A stretch of DNA of 64,000 bases from Vreelandella rituensis (lineage in GTDB: Bacteria > Pseudomonadota > Gammaproteobacteria > Pseudomonadales > Halomonadaceae). Positions 50,431 to 60,404 of the stretch are shown piece by piece (within the stretch, counting starts at the first letter, position 1; each line of letters starts with the position of its first letter). The stretch spans positions 8,798 through 72,797 of the forward strand of contig NZ_QPIJ01000008.1 in the NCBI RefSeq assembly GCF_003336665.1. The letters run 5' to 3'. The position numbers were made by a program, and so were the translations under genes. The notes beneath the pieces were generated by a model. The model did no database searches and was not told where the DNA came from. It saw nothing but the letters and a program-made list of their open reading frames with translations.

Positions 50431-50454
50431 GGCGGGTGGCAATCGCCACCCGCC
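50431..50454 (-). terminator. Terminator-like stem between frr and uppS
   Basis: GGCGGGTGGC (50431-50440), loop AATC, GCCACCCGCC (50445-50454) is a perfect 10-bp stem. On the minus strand it is followed by ATGTTTTTGAGTTT. It may end most frr transcripts, so uppS could depend on read-through or its own promoter. Confidence 0.7.
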
Positions 50455-50470
50455 TGGATAGTCAGAACGG

Positions 50471-51028
50471 TTACACCTGCATCAGATCGTGTTCCTTGGC
50501 CTCCAGCATCTTGTCGATTTCAGCAATATGCTTGTCGGTCAGTTTCTGAATGGCATCTTCGCCCTGGTGCTGCTCGTCTTCGCTGATTTCCTTGTCCTTG
50601 AGCAAGGCCTTGAAATCACCATTGGCATCGCGACGGACATTACGCACGGCCACACGCGCATGCTCAGCTTCACTACGCGCCTGCTTGATGTAGCCCTTAC
50701 GCGTTTCCTCAGTCAGCATCGGCATGGGCACGCGAATCACAGTGCCGGCGCTGGCGGGGTTCAAACCCAAGTCGGAGGTCATGATAGCCTTCTCGATCTT
50801 GGGCACCATGCCTTGCTCCCAGGGCACCACGGCAAGCGTGCGGGCATCTTCAACGTTGACCGAAGCCACCTGGTTGAGCGGCATCTGGCTACCGTAATAG
50901 TCCACCGTGACCGTATCCAGAATGCTCGGGTGAGCGCGGCCGGTACGAATCTTGTTGAAGTTGCCATGCAGCGCTTCAACACTTTTCTTCATGCGGGATT
51001 CCGCGTCTTTCTTGATCTCGTTGATCAC
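50471..51028 (-). CDS. frr: Ribosome recycling factor
   Basis: A 185-residue protein with the RRF fold. The blocks [57 protein letters not shown] and the C-terminal [16 protein letters not shown] are diagnostic. With EF-G it splits post-termination ribosomes. The start is a GTG at 51028 with GAGGA upstream. Confidence 0.97.
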   Translation of the reverse strand: MINEIKKDAESRMKKSVEALHGNFNKIRTGRAHPSILDTVTVDYYGSQMPLNQVASVNVEDARTLAVVPWEQGMVPKIEKAIMTSDLGLNPASAGTVIRVPMPMLTEETRKGYIKQARSEAEHARVAVRNVRRDANGDFKALLKDKEISEDEQHQGEDAIQKLTDKHIAEIDKMLEAKEHDLMQV

Positions 51029-51032
51029 AATA

Positions 51033-51803
51033 TTATCCTCTGTCTATCAGCGTGCCTTCCTTGCCCCCGACTACCAGGTTCAGCAGGGCACCGGACTTGT
51101 TCATGTCAAATACCCGCACCGGCATATCATGGTCACGTACCAGGCAGATAGCGGTCAAATCCATAATCCCCAGCTTCTGATCCAGGGCGTCATCATAGGA
51201 TAGCTTTTCGTACTTGACGGCATCGGCGTGCTTGACCGGGTCCTTATCGTAGACCCCATCGACCTTGGTGGCCTTGATCACGACGTCGGCGTCAATCTCG
51301 ATACCCCGCAGGCAGGCAGCGGAATCCGTGGTGAAGAAAGGATTGCCTGTGCCGGCGGAAAATAGCACCACATCGCCTGAGGTGAGGTAACGAATTGCTG
51401 TACGGCGATCGTAATGCTCCACCACACCGCTCATGGGAATCGCCGACATCACTCTGGAACGGATATTGGAACGCTCCAGTGCATCGCGCATGGCCAGCGC
51501 ATTCATTACCGTGGCCAGCATGCCCATATGGTCACCCGTGACCCTGTCCATTCCCGCAGCATTCAAGGCAGCGCCACGAAACAGGTTGCCTCCCCCGATC
51601 ACGATACCTACCTGAACACCTATTCCGACCAACTGGCCGATTTCCAGCGCCAGGCGGTCGAGTACCTTGGGGTCAATCCCGAAATCGTGCTCACCCATCA
51701 ACGCCTCGCCGGAAAGCTTGAGCAAGATACGCTTGTATTTTGACTTGGAGCTTGCTGGTTTGGCATTGGGGGTGGGGAAAGTTTCCTGGGCATCAAGGGT
51801 CAT
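51033..51803 (-). CDS. pyrH: UMP kinase
   Basis: A 256-residue amino acid kinase-fold enzyme that makes [19 protein letters not shown] begins the core after a roughly 20-residue extension, and [32 protein letters not shown] and [20 protein letters not shown] follow. ATG at 51803 has AGGAGA upstream. The frr start lies four bases after its stop. Confidence 0.97.
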   Translation of the reverse strand: MTLDAQETFPTPNAKPASSKSKYKRILLKLSGEALMGEHDFGIDPKVLDRLALEIGQLVGIGVQVGIVIGGGNLFRGAALNAAGMDRVTGDHMGMLATVMNALAMRDALERSNIRSRVMSAIPMSGVVEHYDRRTAIRYLTSGDVVLFSAGTGNPFFTTDSAACLRGIEIDADVVIKATKVDGVYDKDPVKHADAVKYEKLSYDDALDQKLGIMDLTAICLVRDHDMPVRVFDMNKSGALLNLVVGGKEGTLIDRG

Positions 51804-51929
51804 GGCATGTCTCCTGAAGTGTGCCTGAGAGCAGGCGGGCGGGGCAGCCCGGCACCGGAACGGGCAAGGGCCGGATACACGAAGGCGTGCGCTTACGCGC
51901 ACGCCATTATTACATTGGAACTTCAGACC

Positions 51930-52799
51930 TCAGCGACGGCCGGCCTGTTCCATAACTTCCTTGGCGAAATCGACTTCTTCCTTCTCGATGCCCTCGCCCA
52001 CTTCAAAGCGAGTAAAGTCGAGCACTTCACCACCCGCCGCCTTGACGTACTCGGCCACGGACTGATTGGGGTCCTTGACGAACGGCTGTTCGGTCAGGCT
52101 GTTCTCGGCCAGGTACTTCTTCAGACGGCCTTGCACCATCTTCTCGGCGATCTGCTCCGGCTTGCCGGCCATATCAGGCTGCCCCAGAATGATGGCCTTT
52201 TCTTGATCCAGCTGTTCCTGGGGCATCTGCTCCGGATGCGCAACCGCCGGGTTGATGGCTGCCACGTGCATGGCCACGTCCTTGGCCACTTCCGAAGTGC
52301 CGCCCTTGAGCACGGTCAAGACGCCGATGCGGCCGCCATGGACGTATTCGCCCACGATGCCGCCTTCGCCCGCTTCGACGACCACGGCACGACGCACACC
52401 GATGTTCTCACCGATCTTCTGCACCAACTGCTCGCGTGCAGTTTCAAGGGCACCTTCCATGACCGCGGCCACATCTTCGCTCTTGGCATCGAAGAAGGCA
52501 CTGGCGATCTTGGCGGTAAACGCCTTGAAGTTGTCGTCGCGGGCGACGAAATCGGTTTCCGAGTTGATCTCGACCATCACACCGTAGGAGTTGTCGTCGG
52601 CCACTTTAGTGACCACGGCGCCTTCGGCGGCGGTACGGCCCGCTTTCTTGGCGGCCTTGAGACCGGAGCTTTTACGCAGGTTTTCGATCGCGACTTCAAT
52701 ATCACCCTCGGTTTCGGTAAGTGCCTTCTTGCACTCCATCATGCCGAGTCCGGTACGTTCGCGTAGTTCCTTGACCTGAGAGGCGCTGATAGCTGCCAT
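51930..52799 (-). CDS. tsf: Elongation factor Ts
   Basis: A 289-residue guanine-nucleotide exchange factor for EF-Tu. The N-terminal domain [16 protein letters not shown] and the exchange motif [16 protein letters not shown] are intact, and the second domain begins near [16 protein letters not shown]. The rpsB-tsf gap contains a terminator. Confidence 0.97.
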   Translation of the reverse strand: MAAISASQVKELRERTGLGMMECKKALTETEGDIEVAIENLRKSSGLKAAKKAGRTAAEGAVVTKVADDNSYGVMVEINSETDFVARDDNFKAFTAKIASAFFDAKSEDVAAVMEGALETAREQLVQKIGENIGVRRAVVVEAGEGGIVGEYVHGGRIGVLTVLKGGTSEVAKDVAMHVAAINPAVAHPEQMPQEQLDQEKAIILGQPDMAGKPEQIAEKMVQGRLKKYLAENSLTEQPFVKDPNQSVAEYVKAAGGEVLDFTRFEVGEGIEKEEVDFAKEVMEQAGRR

Positions 52800-52997
52800 G
52801 GGAATTCACCTCTGAATGGTTCTATCTGACTGAGAATTTAAAAGCTGAGAGCTTGAAAGCAACACTACTGTTCTGCAAAACAAGATCCTCCAAAGCAAAG
52901 CCCCGCAAGACCCCGCCGCACAGAGCTGAGCACTGCCCTGCCGGTACCGAAGCACCGGACTGAATACTTCCCACCCCGGCTTTCACCGCCAGTGGGA

Positions 52998-53023
52998 AAA
53001 AAGGGGGCCATTGCCCCCTTTTT
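52998..53023 (-). terminator. Terminator downstream of rpsB
   Basis: AAAAAGGGGGC (52998-53008), loop CATT, GCCCCCTTTTT (53013-53023) is a perfect 11-bp stem with A and T runs on both sides. In the rpsB direction it ends in a T-rich tail. It lies between rpsB and tsf, so tsf would receive partial read-through, as in E. coli. Confidence 0.85.
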
Positions 53024-53067
53024 CTGGCGCGACGCTTAACAAGGTCGCACCGACAAACGCTTGGCCG

Positions 53068-53826
53068 TTATTCCGCCGCTGCGTCTTTTTCCGGGCTTTC
53101 AGTGCTTGCGGCTTCTTCGCTCACTTCGACGAATTCGTCCGGGCGACCTTCCTTGGCACGTGCGCAGGCATCAGCAATACCCTTGACGTAGATCTGGATG
53201 GCGCGAATGGAGTCATCGTTACCCGGGATCACGTAGTCAACACCATCGGGGTTGGAGTTGGTATCCACCACCCCAATGACCGGAATGCCCAGCTTGTTGG
53301 CTTCGTTGATCGCGATGCGTTCGTGGTCGACGTCGATCACGAACAGGGCATCCGGCAAGCCGCCCATGTTCTTGATACCGCCCACGGAGCGCTCGAGCTT
53401 GTCCTGCTCACGCGTGGCCATCAACACTTCTTTCTTGGTCAACTTATCGAAAGTACCATCTTCATGCATGGTTTCCAGGTCGCGCAGGCGCTTGATGGAA
53501 ACACGGATGGTCTTGTAGTTGGTCAGCATGCCGCCGAGCCAGCGATGGTTGACGAAAGGCTGGCCGACGCGGTTGGCTTCTTCCTTGATGATCTTGCTGG
53601 CGCTGCGCTTGGTACCCACGAACAGGATCTTGTTGTTGGTGGCTGCCATCTTCTCGACCACATCAATCGCATCGTTGAGCGCCGGCAAGGTATGCTCAAG
53701 GTTGATGATATGGATCTTGTTGCGCGCACCGAAGATGAATTTACTCATCTTCGGATTCCAGTATTTGGTCTGGTGACCGAAGTGAGCGCCTGCTTTGAGC
53801 AGGTCACGCATATTGACGTGTGCCAT
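53068..53826 (-). CDS. rpsB: Small ribosomal subunit protein uS2
   Basis: A 252-residue protein. [26 protein letters not shown] is the typical start region, and [21 protein letters not shown] and [26 protein letters not shown] are conserved in the family. It is the last protein placed on the 30S subunit and represses its own mRNA in relatives. TAAGGAG lies before the ATG. A long tail of acidic and Ala residues ends the protein. Confidence 0.98.
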   Translation of the reverse strand: MAHVNMRDLLKAGAHFGHQTKYWNPKMSKFIFGARNKIHIINLEHTLPALNDAIDVVEKMAATNNKILFVGTKRSASKIIKEEANRVGQPFVNHRWLGGMLTNYKTIRVSIKRLRDLETMHEDGTFDKLTKKEVLMATREQDKLERSVGGIKNMGGLPDALFVIDVDHERIAINEANKLGIPVIGVVDTNSNPDGVDYVIPGNDDSIRAIQIYVKGIADACARAKEGRPDEFVEVSEEAASTESPEKDAAAE

Positions 53827-54133
53827 GGATGACTCCTTAGACTTTACGGGTTAGGCCTCCACGCACCCCATGGATCCGACCACGCGACCGATTCAGCCGC
53901 AGCGGCACCCGGGACCATGTGTCGGTGCATGTGTGTTTTCAAGGCGTTACTATCATTTACTACCGTGATTAACGCTTTCAGCTTCGCAACGGCAGCCAGG
54001 CTTGCTCAGCAGGCGTGGTGCAGGATGACGATTGCAGGAAAGCGCGCGGCTTTATACCATAGATCCTTGCCAAGATGAAGCCGCCTGCTGTTTACGGCGT
54101 GTTCCCCAAAGCGACTTCCCACATCGAGACGCC
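53827..54133. other. Divergent rpsB-map intergenic region with the rpsB leader
   Basis: About 307 bases between divergent starts. On the minus strand it must hold the rpsB promoter and long 5' leader; in relatives this leader binds S2 and represses rpsB-tsf. A/T-rich sequence around 53940-53990 is the likely promoter area, but no clear -35/-10 pair was pinned down. On the plus strand the same region must start map-glnD. I did not fold the leader. Confidence 0.5.
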
Positions 54134-54925
54134 ATGAACGTTCCCATCAAGACGCCTTCAGAAATCGAGAAAATGCGCGAAGCCGGCCGCCAGGCAGCCA
54201 GCGTACTGGAAATGATCACCCCCCATGTCGAGGCAGGGGTAAGCACCGGCAAGCTCGACAAGCTGTGTTACGACTATATCGTCAATGCGCTCGGCTCAAC
54301 GCCCGCACCGCTCAATTATCATGGTTTCCCCAAGTCGATCTGCACCTCGATCAACCACGTGGTCTGTCACGGCATTCCCGATGACGCCAAGAAGCTCAAG
54401 AAAGGCGATGTCATGAACATCGACATCACCGTGAAGACCGCCGACGGCTACCATGGCGATTCGAGCATGATGTTCATCGTCGGAGAAAACATTCAGGGTG
54501 AGCGCCTGTGCCGCATTACCCAGGAATGCCTTTACAAGAGCATCTCCTTGATCAAGCCGGGCGTGCGCCTCTCCGAGTTGGCCCGCGTCATCCAGGCCCA
54601 TGCCGAAGCCAACGGCTATTCGGTGGTGCGTGACTTCTGCGGCCATGGCATCGGCGTCGACTTTCACGAAGAACCCCAGTTTCTGCACTATGACGGCTAT
54701 GCCCCGGAAGCCGACATCGCCCTTGCCGCCGGGATGTGCTTCACCATCGAGCCGATGATCAACGTCGGCGAGTATAAAACCAAGGTATTGCGGGATGGCT
54801 GGACCGCCGTGACCAAGGATCGCAGTCTGTCCGCTCAATGGGAGCACACCCTGCTGGTTACCGAAACCGGGGTCGAAGTACTTACCGCACGAGGCGAGGA
54901 AGACCTCGGCTTTCTCGATCGCTAA
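54134..54925 (+). CDS. map: Methionine aminopeptidase (type I)
   Basis: A 263-residue enzyme that removes N-terminal Met from nascent proteins. The metal ligands are in NIDITVKTADGYHGDSSMMF (two Asp), GHGIGVDFHEEPQ (His) and FTIEPMIN (Glu), with a final Glu in SAQWEHTLLVTE. The ATG at 54134 begins MNVPIKTPSEIEKMREAG, the family start. The stop shares a base with the glnD start (TAATG). Confidence 0.97.
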   Translation: MNVPIKTPSEIEKMREAGRQAASVLEMITPHVEAGVSTGKLDKLCYDYIVNALGSTPAPLNYHGFPKSICTSINHVVCHGIPDDAKKLKKGDVMNIDITVKTADGYHGDSSMMFIVGENIQGERLCRITQECLYKSISLIKPGVRLSELARVIQAHAEANGYSVVRDFCGHGIGVDFHEEPQFLHYDGYAPEADIALAAGMCFTIEPMINVGEYKTKVLRDGWTAVTKDRSLSAQWEHTLLVTETGVEVLTARGEEDLGFLDR

Positions 54926-57600
54926 TGCTACTTCATCATTACCATTTCACCCCCGACACCTCGCTGTTCGATGCCCAGCGCTTTCACGACGAACTCGCCG
55001 GCAGCCGCTCGCCCATCGCACCGTTCAAGGCAGCGTTGCGTGAGATTCAGGCGCGCCTCGATGAGCGTTTTCACGCCGGCGCCGACATTCGGGATCTCGT
55101 GCATGGACGCGCCTGGTGCCTCGACCGCCTGCTGGCACTCGCCTGGGAGCAGCATAGCTGGCCGGATGACGGCATCGCCCTGCTCGCGGTGGGAGGCTAC
55201 GGACGTGGCGAACTGCACCCCCATTCGGATGTGGATCTCCTGCTGTTGCTGGAACATGACGACGATACGGCCTACCGTGAACCCCTGACCGCCTTTATCA
55301 CCTTTCTATGGGATATCGGCCTGGAAATCGGCCACAGCGTCCGCTCGCTCACCGATTGCGAGCGCGAGGCCGAAGCCGATGTGACAGTGATCACCAACCT
55401 GCTCGAATCGCGCCTGATAACCGGCCCCGAGCGGCTGCGTAACGCCATGCGAGAACGTTTGAGCAGCGAGCACCTCTGGCCGGCGGATCGTTTCTTTGAA
55501 GCCAAATGGCAAGAGCAGATTGCGCGTCACTACCGCTACAACAACTCCGAGTATCACCTGGAACCCAACATCAAGAGCTCTCCCGGCGGGTTGCGCGACA
55601 TCCAGATGATCGGCTGGGTGGCCAAGCGCCATTTCGGCACCGAGCGCTATGAAGACATTGTCGCCAACGGCTTCATGAACGACGCCGAACTGCGCATTCT
55701 GAGCCAGGGCCAGGCCTTTCTGTGGCAGGTACGCTATGCCCTGCACATGCTCACCGGCCGCGCGGAAGACCGCCTTCTGTTCGACCACCAGCGCACCATT
55801 GCGCAGTTGTTCGGCTTTCGCGACACGCCCGAGCGCCTGGCCGTCGAACAGTTCATGAAGCGCTATTATCGTCATGTCACGGCATTGGCCGGACTCAACG
55901 ACATGCTATTGCAACACTTCGATGAAGTGATATTGCGCGGCACCCAAGCGCTGTCCACGGTCAAGCTCAACGCTCGTTTTGAAACCAAGGGCGGCTACAT
56001 TCAGGCCCGCAGGCGCAGCCTGTTTCGTGACCATCCCGAGGCCATGCTGGAGCTGTTCCTGCTGATGGCCAAGCACCCGGAAATCGAGGGCGTACGTGCC
56101 GACACCATTCGCTTGATCCGCGATCACCGCCATCAGATCGATGACCACTATCGCGACGAGCCACGCCATCAACGCCTGTTCATGGCGCTGTTACGCTCGG
56201 GGGGCAACGTTCCGCGGCAACTGCGGCGCATGAACCGCTATGGCATTCTCGGCAAGTACCTGCCGGAGTTCGGCCGCGCGGTGGGGCTGATGCAGCACGA
56301 CCTGTTTCATATCTACACCGTGGATGCCCACACCCTGCGCCTGTTGAAATTCATTCAGGGCTTTCGCAACCTCGAGGCGCGGGAAGAGTTTCCGGTCGCC
56401 GTCGCCCTGATTCCGCAGCTTCCCCGACTGGAACTTCTGTGGATCGCCGGGCTGTTTCACGATATCGGCAAGGGGCGCGGCGGCGACCACTCCTTGATCG
56501 GCGCGGTTGACGTCGAGCACTTCTGCCTTCGCCATCACGTTTCCCAACACGACACCCGTCTGGTGCGCTGGCTGGTGGAGCATCACCTGCTGATGTCGAT
56601 GACCGCCCAGAAGCGCGACATCACCGACCCGGACGTGATTCGTGATTTTGCCCGAATCGTGCGCAATGAAGTGCGGCTGGATTATCTCTACGTGCTCACC
56701 GTGGCCGATATCAATGCCACCAACCCCACGCTGTGGAACGGCTGGCGAGCCTCGCTGTTGCGTCAACTGTATACCGAAACCAAGCGCGCCTTGCGCCGTG
56801 GGCTCAACAACCCGCCCGACCGCGATGACTGGGTGCGTGAAACGCGCAACGAAGCCCGCTCACTGCTGATCAGCATCGGCGTCGACAGCACGCATATCGA
56901 CCACCTCTGGGATTCATTGGGCGAAGATTACTTCCTGCAGTACGCCCCCAGTGAAATCGTCTGGCAAACGCAGGGCATTCTCGCCCATGGCGACTCTCAG
57001 CTACCCTTGATCTTGATCAGCGCGCCGACCGATGACATGGCCGAAGGCGGCACCAAGGTATTCGTTTACACGCGTTCGGTAGACGATCTTTTCGCCGCGA
57101 CCGCCGCCGCCATGGAACAGCTGGGCCTGTCGATCCATGACGCCCGAATTGCCACCTCACGCAACGACTGGACGCTCAACACCTTCATTGTGCTGGATCA
57201 TCAGGGACAGGCGATACGCGATCCTGGGCGCATCGAGGAAATGCGCAGCCATCTGGTGGAAGAACTCGACGACCCTGAGGACTATCCCCAGATCGTCACT
57301 CGTCATACCCCGCGCCAGCTCAAGCACTTCAAGGTACCCACGGAAGTTCTGATCGAACAGGACCCGGCCAACGACCGCACCCTGCTGGAGCTTACCGCCC
57401 CTGACCGCCCGGGGCTGCTGGCACGGGTGGGACAGATTTTCATGGAGCAGGACATCGCCCTTTCCGCCGCCAAGATCGCCACCCTGGGCGAACGGGTGGA
57501 GGACGTTTTCTTCATTACCACCAAGGCCGGAAGTCCCCTTCTCGACCTTGAACGCCAGGAGAAACTTCGCGCTCGCTTGATCGAAGTGTTGGGCGTGTAA
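54925..57600 (+). CDS. glnD: Bifunctional uridylyltransferase/uridylyl-removing enzyme (GlnD)
   Basis: A 891-residue sensor of glutamine. The nucleotidyltransferase motif GGYGRGEL is at 90-97 and SDVD at 101-104. The HD domain for removing UMP has H512 and D513 in LFHDIGKGRGGDHS. Two C-terminal ACT domains (about 700-790 and 815-891) bind glutamine. It modifies PII proteins to tune nitrogen metabolism. The start is the ATG at 54925, overlapping the map stop; longer in-frame versions inside map are shadows. Confidence 0.97.
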   Translation: MLLHHYHFTPDTSLFDAQRFHDELAGSRSPIAPFKAALREIQARLDERFHAGADIRDLVHGRAWCLDRLLALAWEQHSWPDDGIALLAVGGYGRGELHPHSDVDLLLLLEHDDDTAYREPLTAFITFLWDIGLEIGHSVRSLTDCEREAEADVTVITNLLESRLITGPERLRNAMRERLSSEHLWPADRFFEAKWQEQIARHYRYNNSEYHLEPNIKSSPGGLRDIQMIGWVAKRHFGTERYEDIVANGFMNDAELRILSQGQAFLWQVRYALHMLTGRAEDRLLFDHQRTIAQLFGFRDTPERLAVEQFMKRYYRHVTALAGLNDMLLQHFDEVILRGTQALSTVKLNARFETKGGYIQARRRSLFRDHPEAMLELFLLMAKHPEIEGVRADTIRLIRDHRHQIDDHYRDEPRHQRLFMALLRSGGNVPRQLRRMNRYGILGKYLPEFGRAVGLMQHDLFHIYTVDAHTLRLLKFIQGFRNLEAREEFPVAVALIPQLPRLELLWIAGLFHDIGKGRGGDHSLIGAVDVEHFCLRHHVSQHDTRLVRWLVEHHLLMSMTAQKRDITDPDVIRDFARIVRNEVRLDYLYVLTVADINATNPTLWNGWRASLLRQLYTETKRALRRGLNNPPDRDDWVRETRNEARSLLISIGVDSTHIDHLWDSLGEDYFLQYAPSEIVWQTQGILAHGDSQLPLILISAPTDDMAEGGTKVFVYTRSVDDLFAATAAAMEQLGLSIHDARIATSRNDWTLNTFIVLDHQGQAIRDPGRIEEMRSHLVEELDDPEDYPQIVTRHTPRQLKHFKVPTEVLIEQDPANDRTLLELTAPDRPGLLARVGQIFMEQDIALSAAKIATLGERVEDVFFITTKAGSPLLDLERQEKLRARLIEVLGV

Positions 57601-57695
57601 AGGGCATCCACCCCGGTTAGGTTTGAGACCGACCCGGGGCTTGCCTATAATCGACGGCCTGTTCGCCACCCATTACTCAACCGCCGGTAAGCCCC

Positions 57696-58895
57696 ATGAA
57701 CCCAGATCTCGACGCCTTGCATCCGTATCCGTTTGAAAAGTTGGCGGCGTTGAAGGCAGGCTTGAGCCCACCGCCGGGGCTTGCGCACATTCCCCTGACC
57801 ATCGGCGAGCCTCAGCACGCCCCTTTCAGCGGGGCGCTTCAGACGCTCGTCGCCTATCAGCACGAGATGGCCCGCTACCCGGCCACCGCCGGGTTGCCCG
57901 AGCTGCGCCAGGCAGTTGCCGACTGGGCCGTGCGTCGCTTTGCGCTGGCCGGCCTGGACAGCGAACGCCAGGTGCTGCCGGTCAATGGCACCCGGGAGGC
58001 GATCTTTGCCTTTATCCAAGCGGCACTCGACCGCACCCGACCGGCCAAGGTGGCCATGCCCAATCCCTTCTATCAGATATATGAAGGCGCCACCCTGCTT
58101 GCCGGCGGCGAGCCGCTCTACCTCGACTGCACCGAGAAAAACCACTTTCGCCCGGACTTCAGCGCAATTTCCGCGGATACCTGGCGCGAGGTACAGATGG
58201 TATTTCTCTGTTCGCCGGGCAACCCCACCGGGGCAGTCACGCCGCTGGAAGAGTTCAAGAAACTGATCGCGCTTGCCGACGAGTACAACTTCATCATCGC
58301 CTCGGACGAGTGCTATTCGGAGCTCTACCTGGATGAGGCGGCGCCACCCCCCGGTCTGCTTCAAGCCTGCGCCGAGCTTGGTCGCCACGAATACCAGCGT
58401 TGCCTGGTGTTTCATTCCCTGTCCAAACGCTCCAACCTGCCGGGGCTGCGTTCCGGGTTCGTCGCCGGGGATGCGGCCCTCATTGCACCATTCAAGCGTT
58501 ACCGCACCTACCATGGTTGCGCCATGTCGCTGCCCTTGCAGCGTGCCTCCATCAGCGCCTGGCAGGACGAAATCCATGTGCGCGCCAACCGTGACGCTTA
58601 TCGGGAAAAGTTTGCCGCCGTCACTAGCATCCTTTCGCCGGTACTGGATTTCCCCACTCCCGAGGCGGGTTTCTATCTCTGGCCCGCGGTACCTGACGGT
58701 GACGACGAAGCCTTCACCCGGCGTCTATTCGAGCGAGCGCATGTCAGCGTACTGCCGGGGTCTTACATGGGCCGGGCCGGCGTGACAGGCATCAACCCCG
58801 GCGAAGGGCGCCTGCGACTGGCACTGGTGGCCGAACTGGAACCGACGGTACAGGCCGCCCAGCGTATTCGTGATCTTCTGGAAGGAAAGCTTTAA
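57696..58895 (+). CDS. dapC: Succinyldiaminopimelate transaminase
   Basis: A 399-residue class I aminotransferase, the DapC type that heads the succinylase branch of lysine and diaminopimelate synthesis. The PLP lysine is K244 in FHSLSKRSNLPGLRSGF; LCSPGNPTGAV and IASDECYSELY are also seen. ATG at 57696. It sits directly before the ArsC-like gene and dapD-dapE, which supports the assignment over general aminotransferases. Confidence 0.93.
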   Translation: MNPDLDALHPYPFEKLAALKAGLSPPPGLAHIPLTIGEPQHAPFSGALQTLVAYQHEMARYPATAGLPELRQAVADWAVRRFALAGLDSERQVLPVNGTREAIFAFIQAALDRTRPAKVAMPNPFYQIYEGATLLAGGEPLYLDCTEKNHFRPDFSAISADTWREVQMVFLCSPGNPTGAVTPLEEFKKLIALADEYNFIIASDECYSELYLDEAAPPPGLLQACAELGRHEYQRCLVFHSLSKRSNLPGLRSGFVAGDAALIAPFKRYRTYHGCAMSLPLQRASISAWQDEIHVRANRDAYREKFAAVTSILSPVLDFPTPEAGFYLWPAVPDGDDEAFTRRLFERAHVSVLPGSYMGRAGVTGINPGEGRLRLALVAELEPTVQAAQRIRDLLEGKL

Positions 58896-59240
58896 ATGCT
58901 GACGCTCTACATGATCAAGAACTGTGACACCTGCCGCAAGGCGCTAAAGGCGCTGGATAGCCGAGGCATCCCGTTCAAGACCCATGACCTGCGTGAAGAC
59001 GGGCTTTCCGCGGCGTTACTCGAACATATCCTGCACCGGGTGCCTCTGGTGGAAGTACTCAACAAGCGCAGCAAAACCTGGCGCGACCTGCCGCAGGCGG
59101 ACAAGGACACGCTTGACTCCAACTCCGCCCGCCAATTGATCATGCAATACCCCACGCTGCTCAAGCGCCCTTTGCTGGAAAACGGCAACGAAATTCGTGT
59201 GGGGTATCGCGAGGGCGACTACGACGATTTAAAAGGCTGA
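58896..59240 (+). CDS. ArsC/Spx-family protein (YffB-like)
   Basis: A 114-residue thioredoxin-fold protein of the ArsC/Spx group. The motif NCDTCRKALKALDSRGI has C10 and C13; the Arg-rich end NSARQLIMQYPTLLKRPLLE is typical of YffB. Start ATG follows the dapC stop with no gap. Despite the ArsC name this type is not shown to reduce arsenate; its place among dap genes is conserved in gammaproteobacteria and its role is unknown. Confidence 0.87.
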   Translation: MLTLYMIKNCDTCRKALKALDSRGIPFKTHDLREDGLSAALLEHILHRVPLVEVLNKRSKTWRDLPQADKDTLDSNSARQLIMQYPTLLKRPLLENGNEIRVGYREGDYDDLKG

Positions 59241-59378
59241 ATATCGGTTTTCATCCCTCGGGATAGTCACGCTATTCACGCTACCTTTTTCTTCACTGAC
59301 TATTTTTATTCACTACCCATTGCGAGTTTGAAGCCGACCTTTGAGCTCCGACCACATCTTGAACAAGGACATCACCTC

Positions 59379-60404
59379 ATGCTGAGCTTTGCGCTTGGAA
59401 TCGGCACCCAGAACACCCAGGGCGACTGGCTGGAAATTTACTACCCCACCCCCTTGCTCAACCCCGACGCCAGCCTGGTCGCCGCAGCCAGGCAGGTGCT
59501 CGATGCGCCGGAAGGCAACGCCTCCGTGAGCTTTCTGCCCGAACATTGCACCGCCCTGGCGAAGGCGCTGGAAGCCGCGGGCCACGGCGTGCAGGCCGAG
59601 CTTGCCGAAGCCCTGGCGCATAGCCAGCGCCCGCTGGTGGCCATGTTCCTGGAAAGCGACTTGCCGCCGCAGAACGCGCCGGAGGTCTACCTCAAGCTGC
59701 ACCTGCTCTCGCACCGCCTGGTCAAGCCCCACGATCTTGACCTGACCGGCATGTTCGGCCTGCTGCGCAACATTGCCTGGTCCAGCGAAGGCCCGATCGA
59801 TATCGAAGAGCTGCCCATGCGTCGCCTCAAGGCGCGTCTGGCCGGACGTCCGCTTTCGGTGGATTGCGTCGACAAGTTCCCCAAGATGACCGACTACGTG
59901 GTACCCACCGGCATCCGCATCGGCGATACCAGCCGGGTACGCCTGGGCGCTTACCTGGGCGAAGGCACCACGGTGATGCACGAAGGTTTCGTCAACTTCA
60001 ATGCCGGCGCTGAAGGACCGGGCATGATCGAAGGTCGCATTTCGGCAGGCGTCATGGTCGGCAAAGGCTCGGATCTGGGCGGTGGTTGCTCCACCATGGG
60101 CACGCTTTCCGGCGGCGGCAACATGATCATTTCCGTGGGTGAAGGCTGTTTGATCGGCGCCAACGCCGGTATCGGCATTCCGCTGGGCGATCGCTGCACC
60201 GTGGAAGCCGGGCTTTACATTACCGCCGGTGCCAAGGTCACGCTGCTCGACGATCAGGGCCAGGAGGTCGAGACCGTCGCCGCGCGCAATCTGGCCGGGC
60301 AACCGGACCTGCTGCTGCGCCGCAACTCCCAGAACGGCCGCATCGAGTGCTTGACCAACAAGAGTGCCGTGGCGCTCAACGAGGCACTGCATGCCCATAA
60401 CTGA
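59379..60404 (+). CDS. dapD: Tetrahydrodipicolinate N-succinyltransferase
   Basis: A 341-residue protein of the longer DapD type found in Pseudomonas-like bacteria, beginning [22 protein letters not shown]. The later half is a hexapeptide beta-helix ([20 protein letters not shown]). It succinylates tetrahydrodipicolinate. ATG at 59379 has AAGGA ten bases upstream; an in-frame start at 59328 would add 17 residues. Confidence 0.93.
   Translation: MLSFALGIGTQNTQGDWLEIYYPTPLLNPDASLVAAARQVLDAPEGNASVSFLPEHCTALAKALEAAGHGVQAELAEALAHSQRPLVAMFLESDLPPQNAPEVYLKLHLLSHRLVKPHDLDLTGMFGLLRNIAWSSEGPIDIEELPMRRLKARLAGRPLSVDCVDKFPKMTDYVVPTGIRIGDTSRVRLGAYLGEGTTVMHEGFVNFNAGAEGPGMIEGRISAGVMVGKGSDLGGGCSTMGTLSGGGNMIISVGEGCLIGANAGIGIPLGDRCTVEAGLYITAGAKVTLLDDQGQEVETVAARNLAGQPDLLLRRNSQNGRIECLTNKSAVALNEALHAHN

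Noticed and set aside
51884-51905. 9-bp stem between tsf and pyrH as a terminator
   Set aside because: The stem is perfect but no T-run follows on the minus strand, so it is only a structural feature at best.
57645-58577. A 310-codon minus-strand open frame opposite dapC
   Set aside because: Antisense shadow of dapC; no motif, and the plus-strand gene is clear.
58896-59240. Arsenate reductase for arsenic resistance
   Set aside because: Despite the fold, it belongs to the YffB-like group embedded in dap genes, and no other arsenic genes are nearby.
59313-60398. A 361-codon minus-strand open frame opposite dapD
   Set aside because: Antisense shadow of dapD with no recognisable domain.
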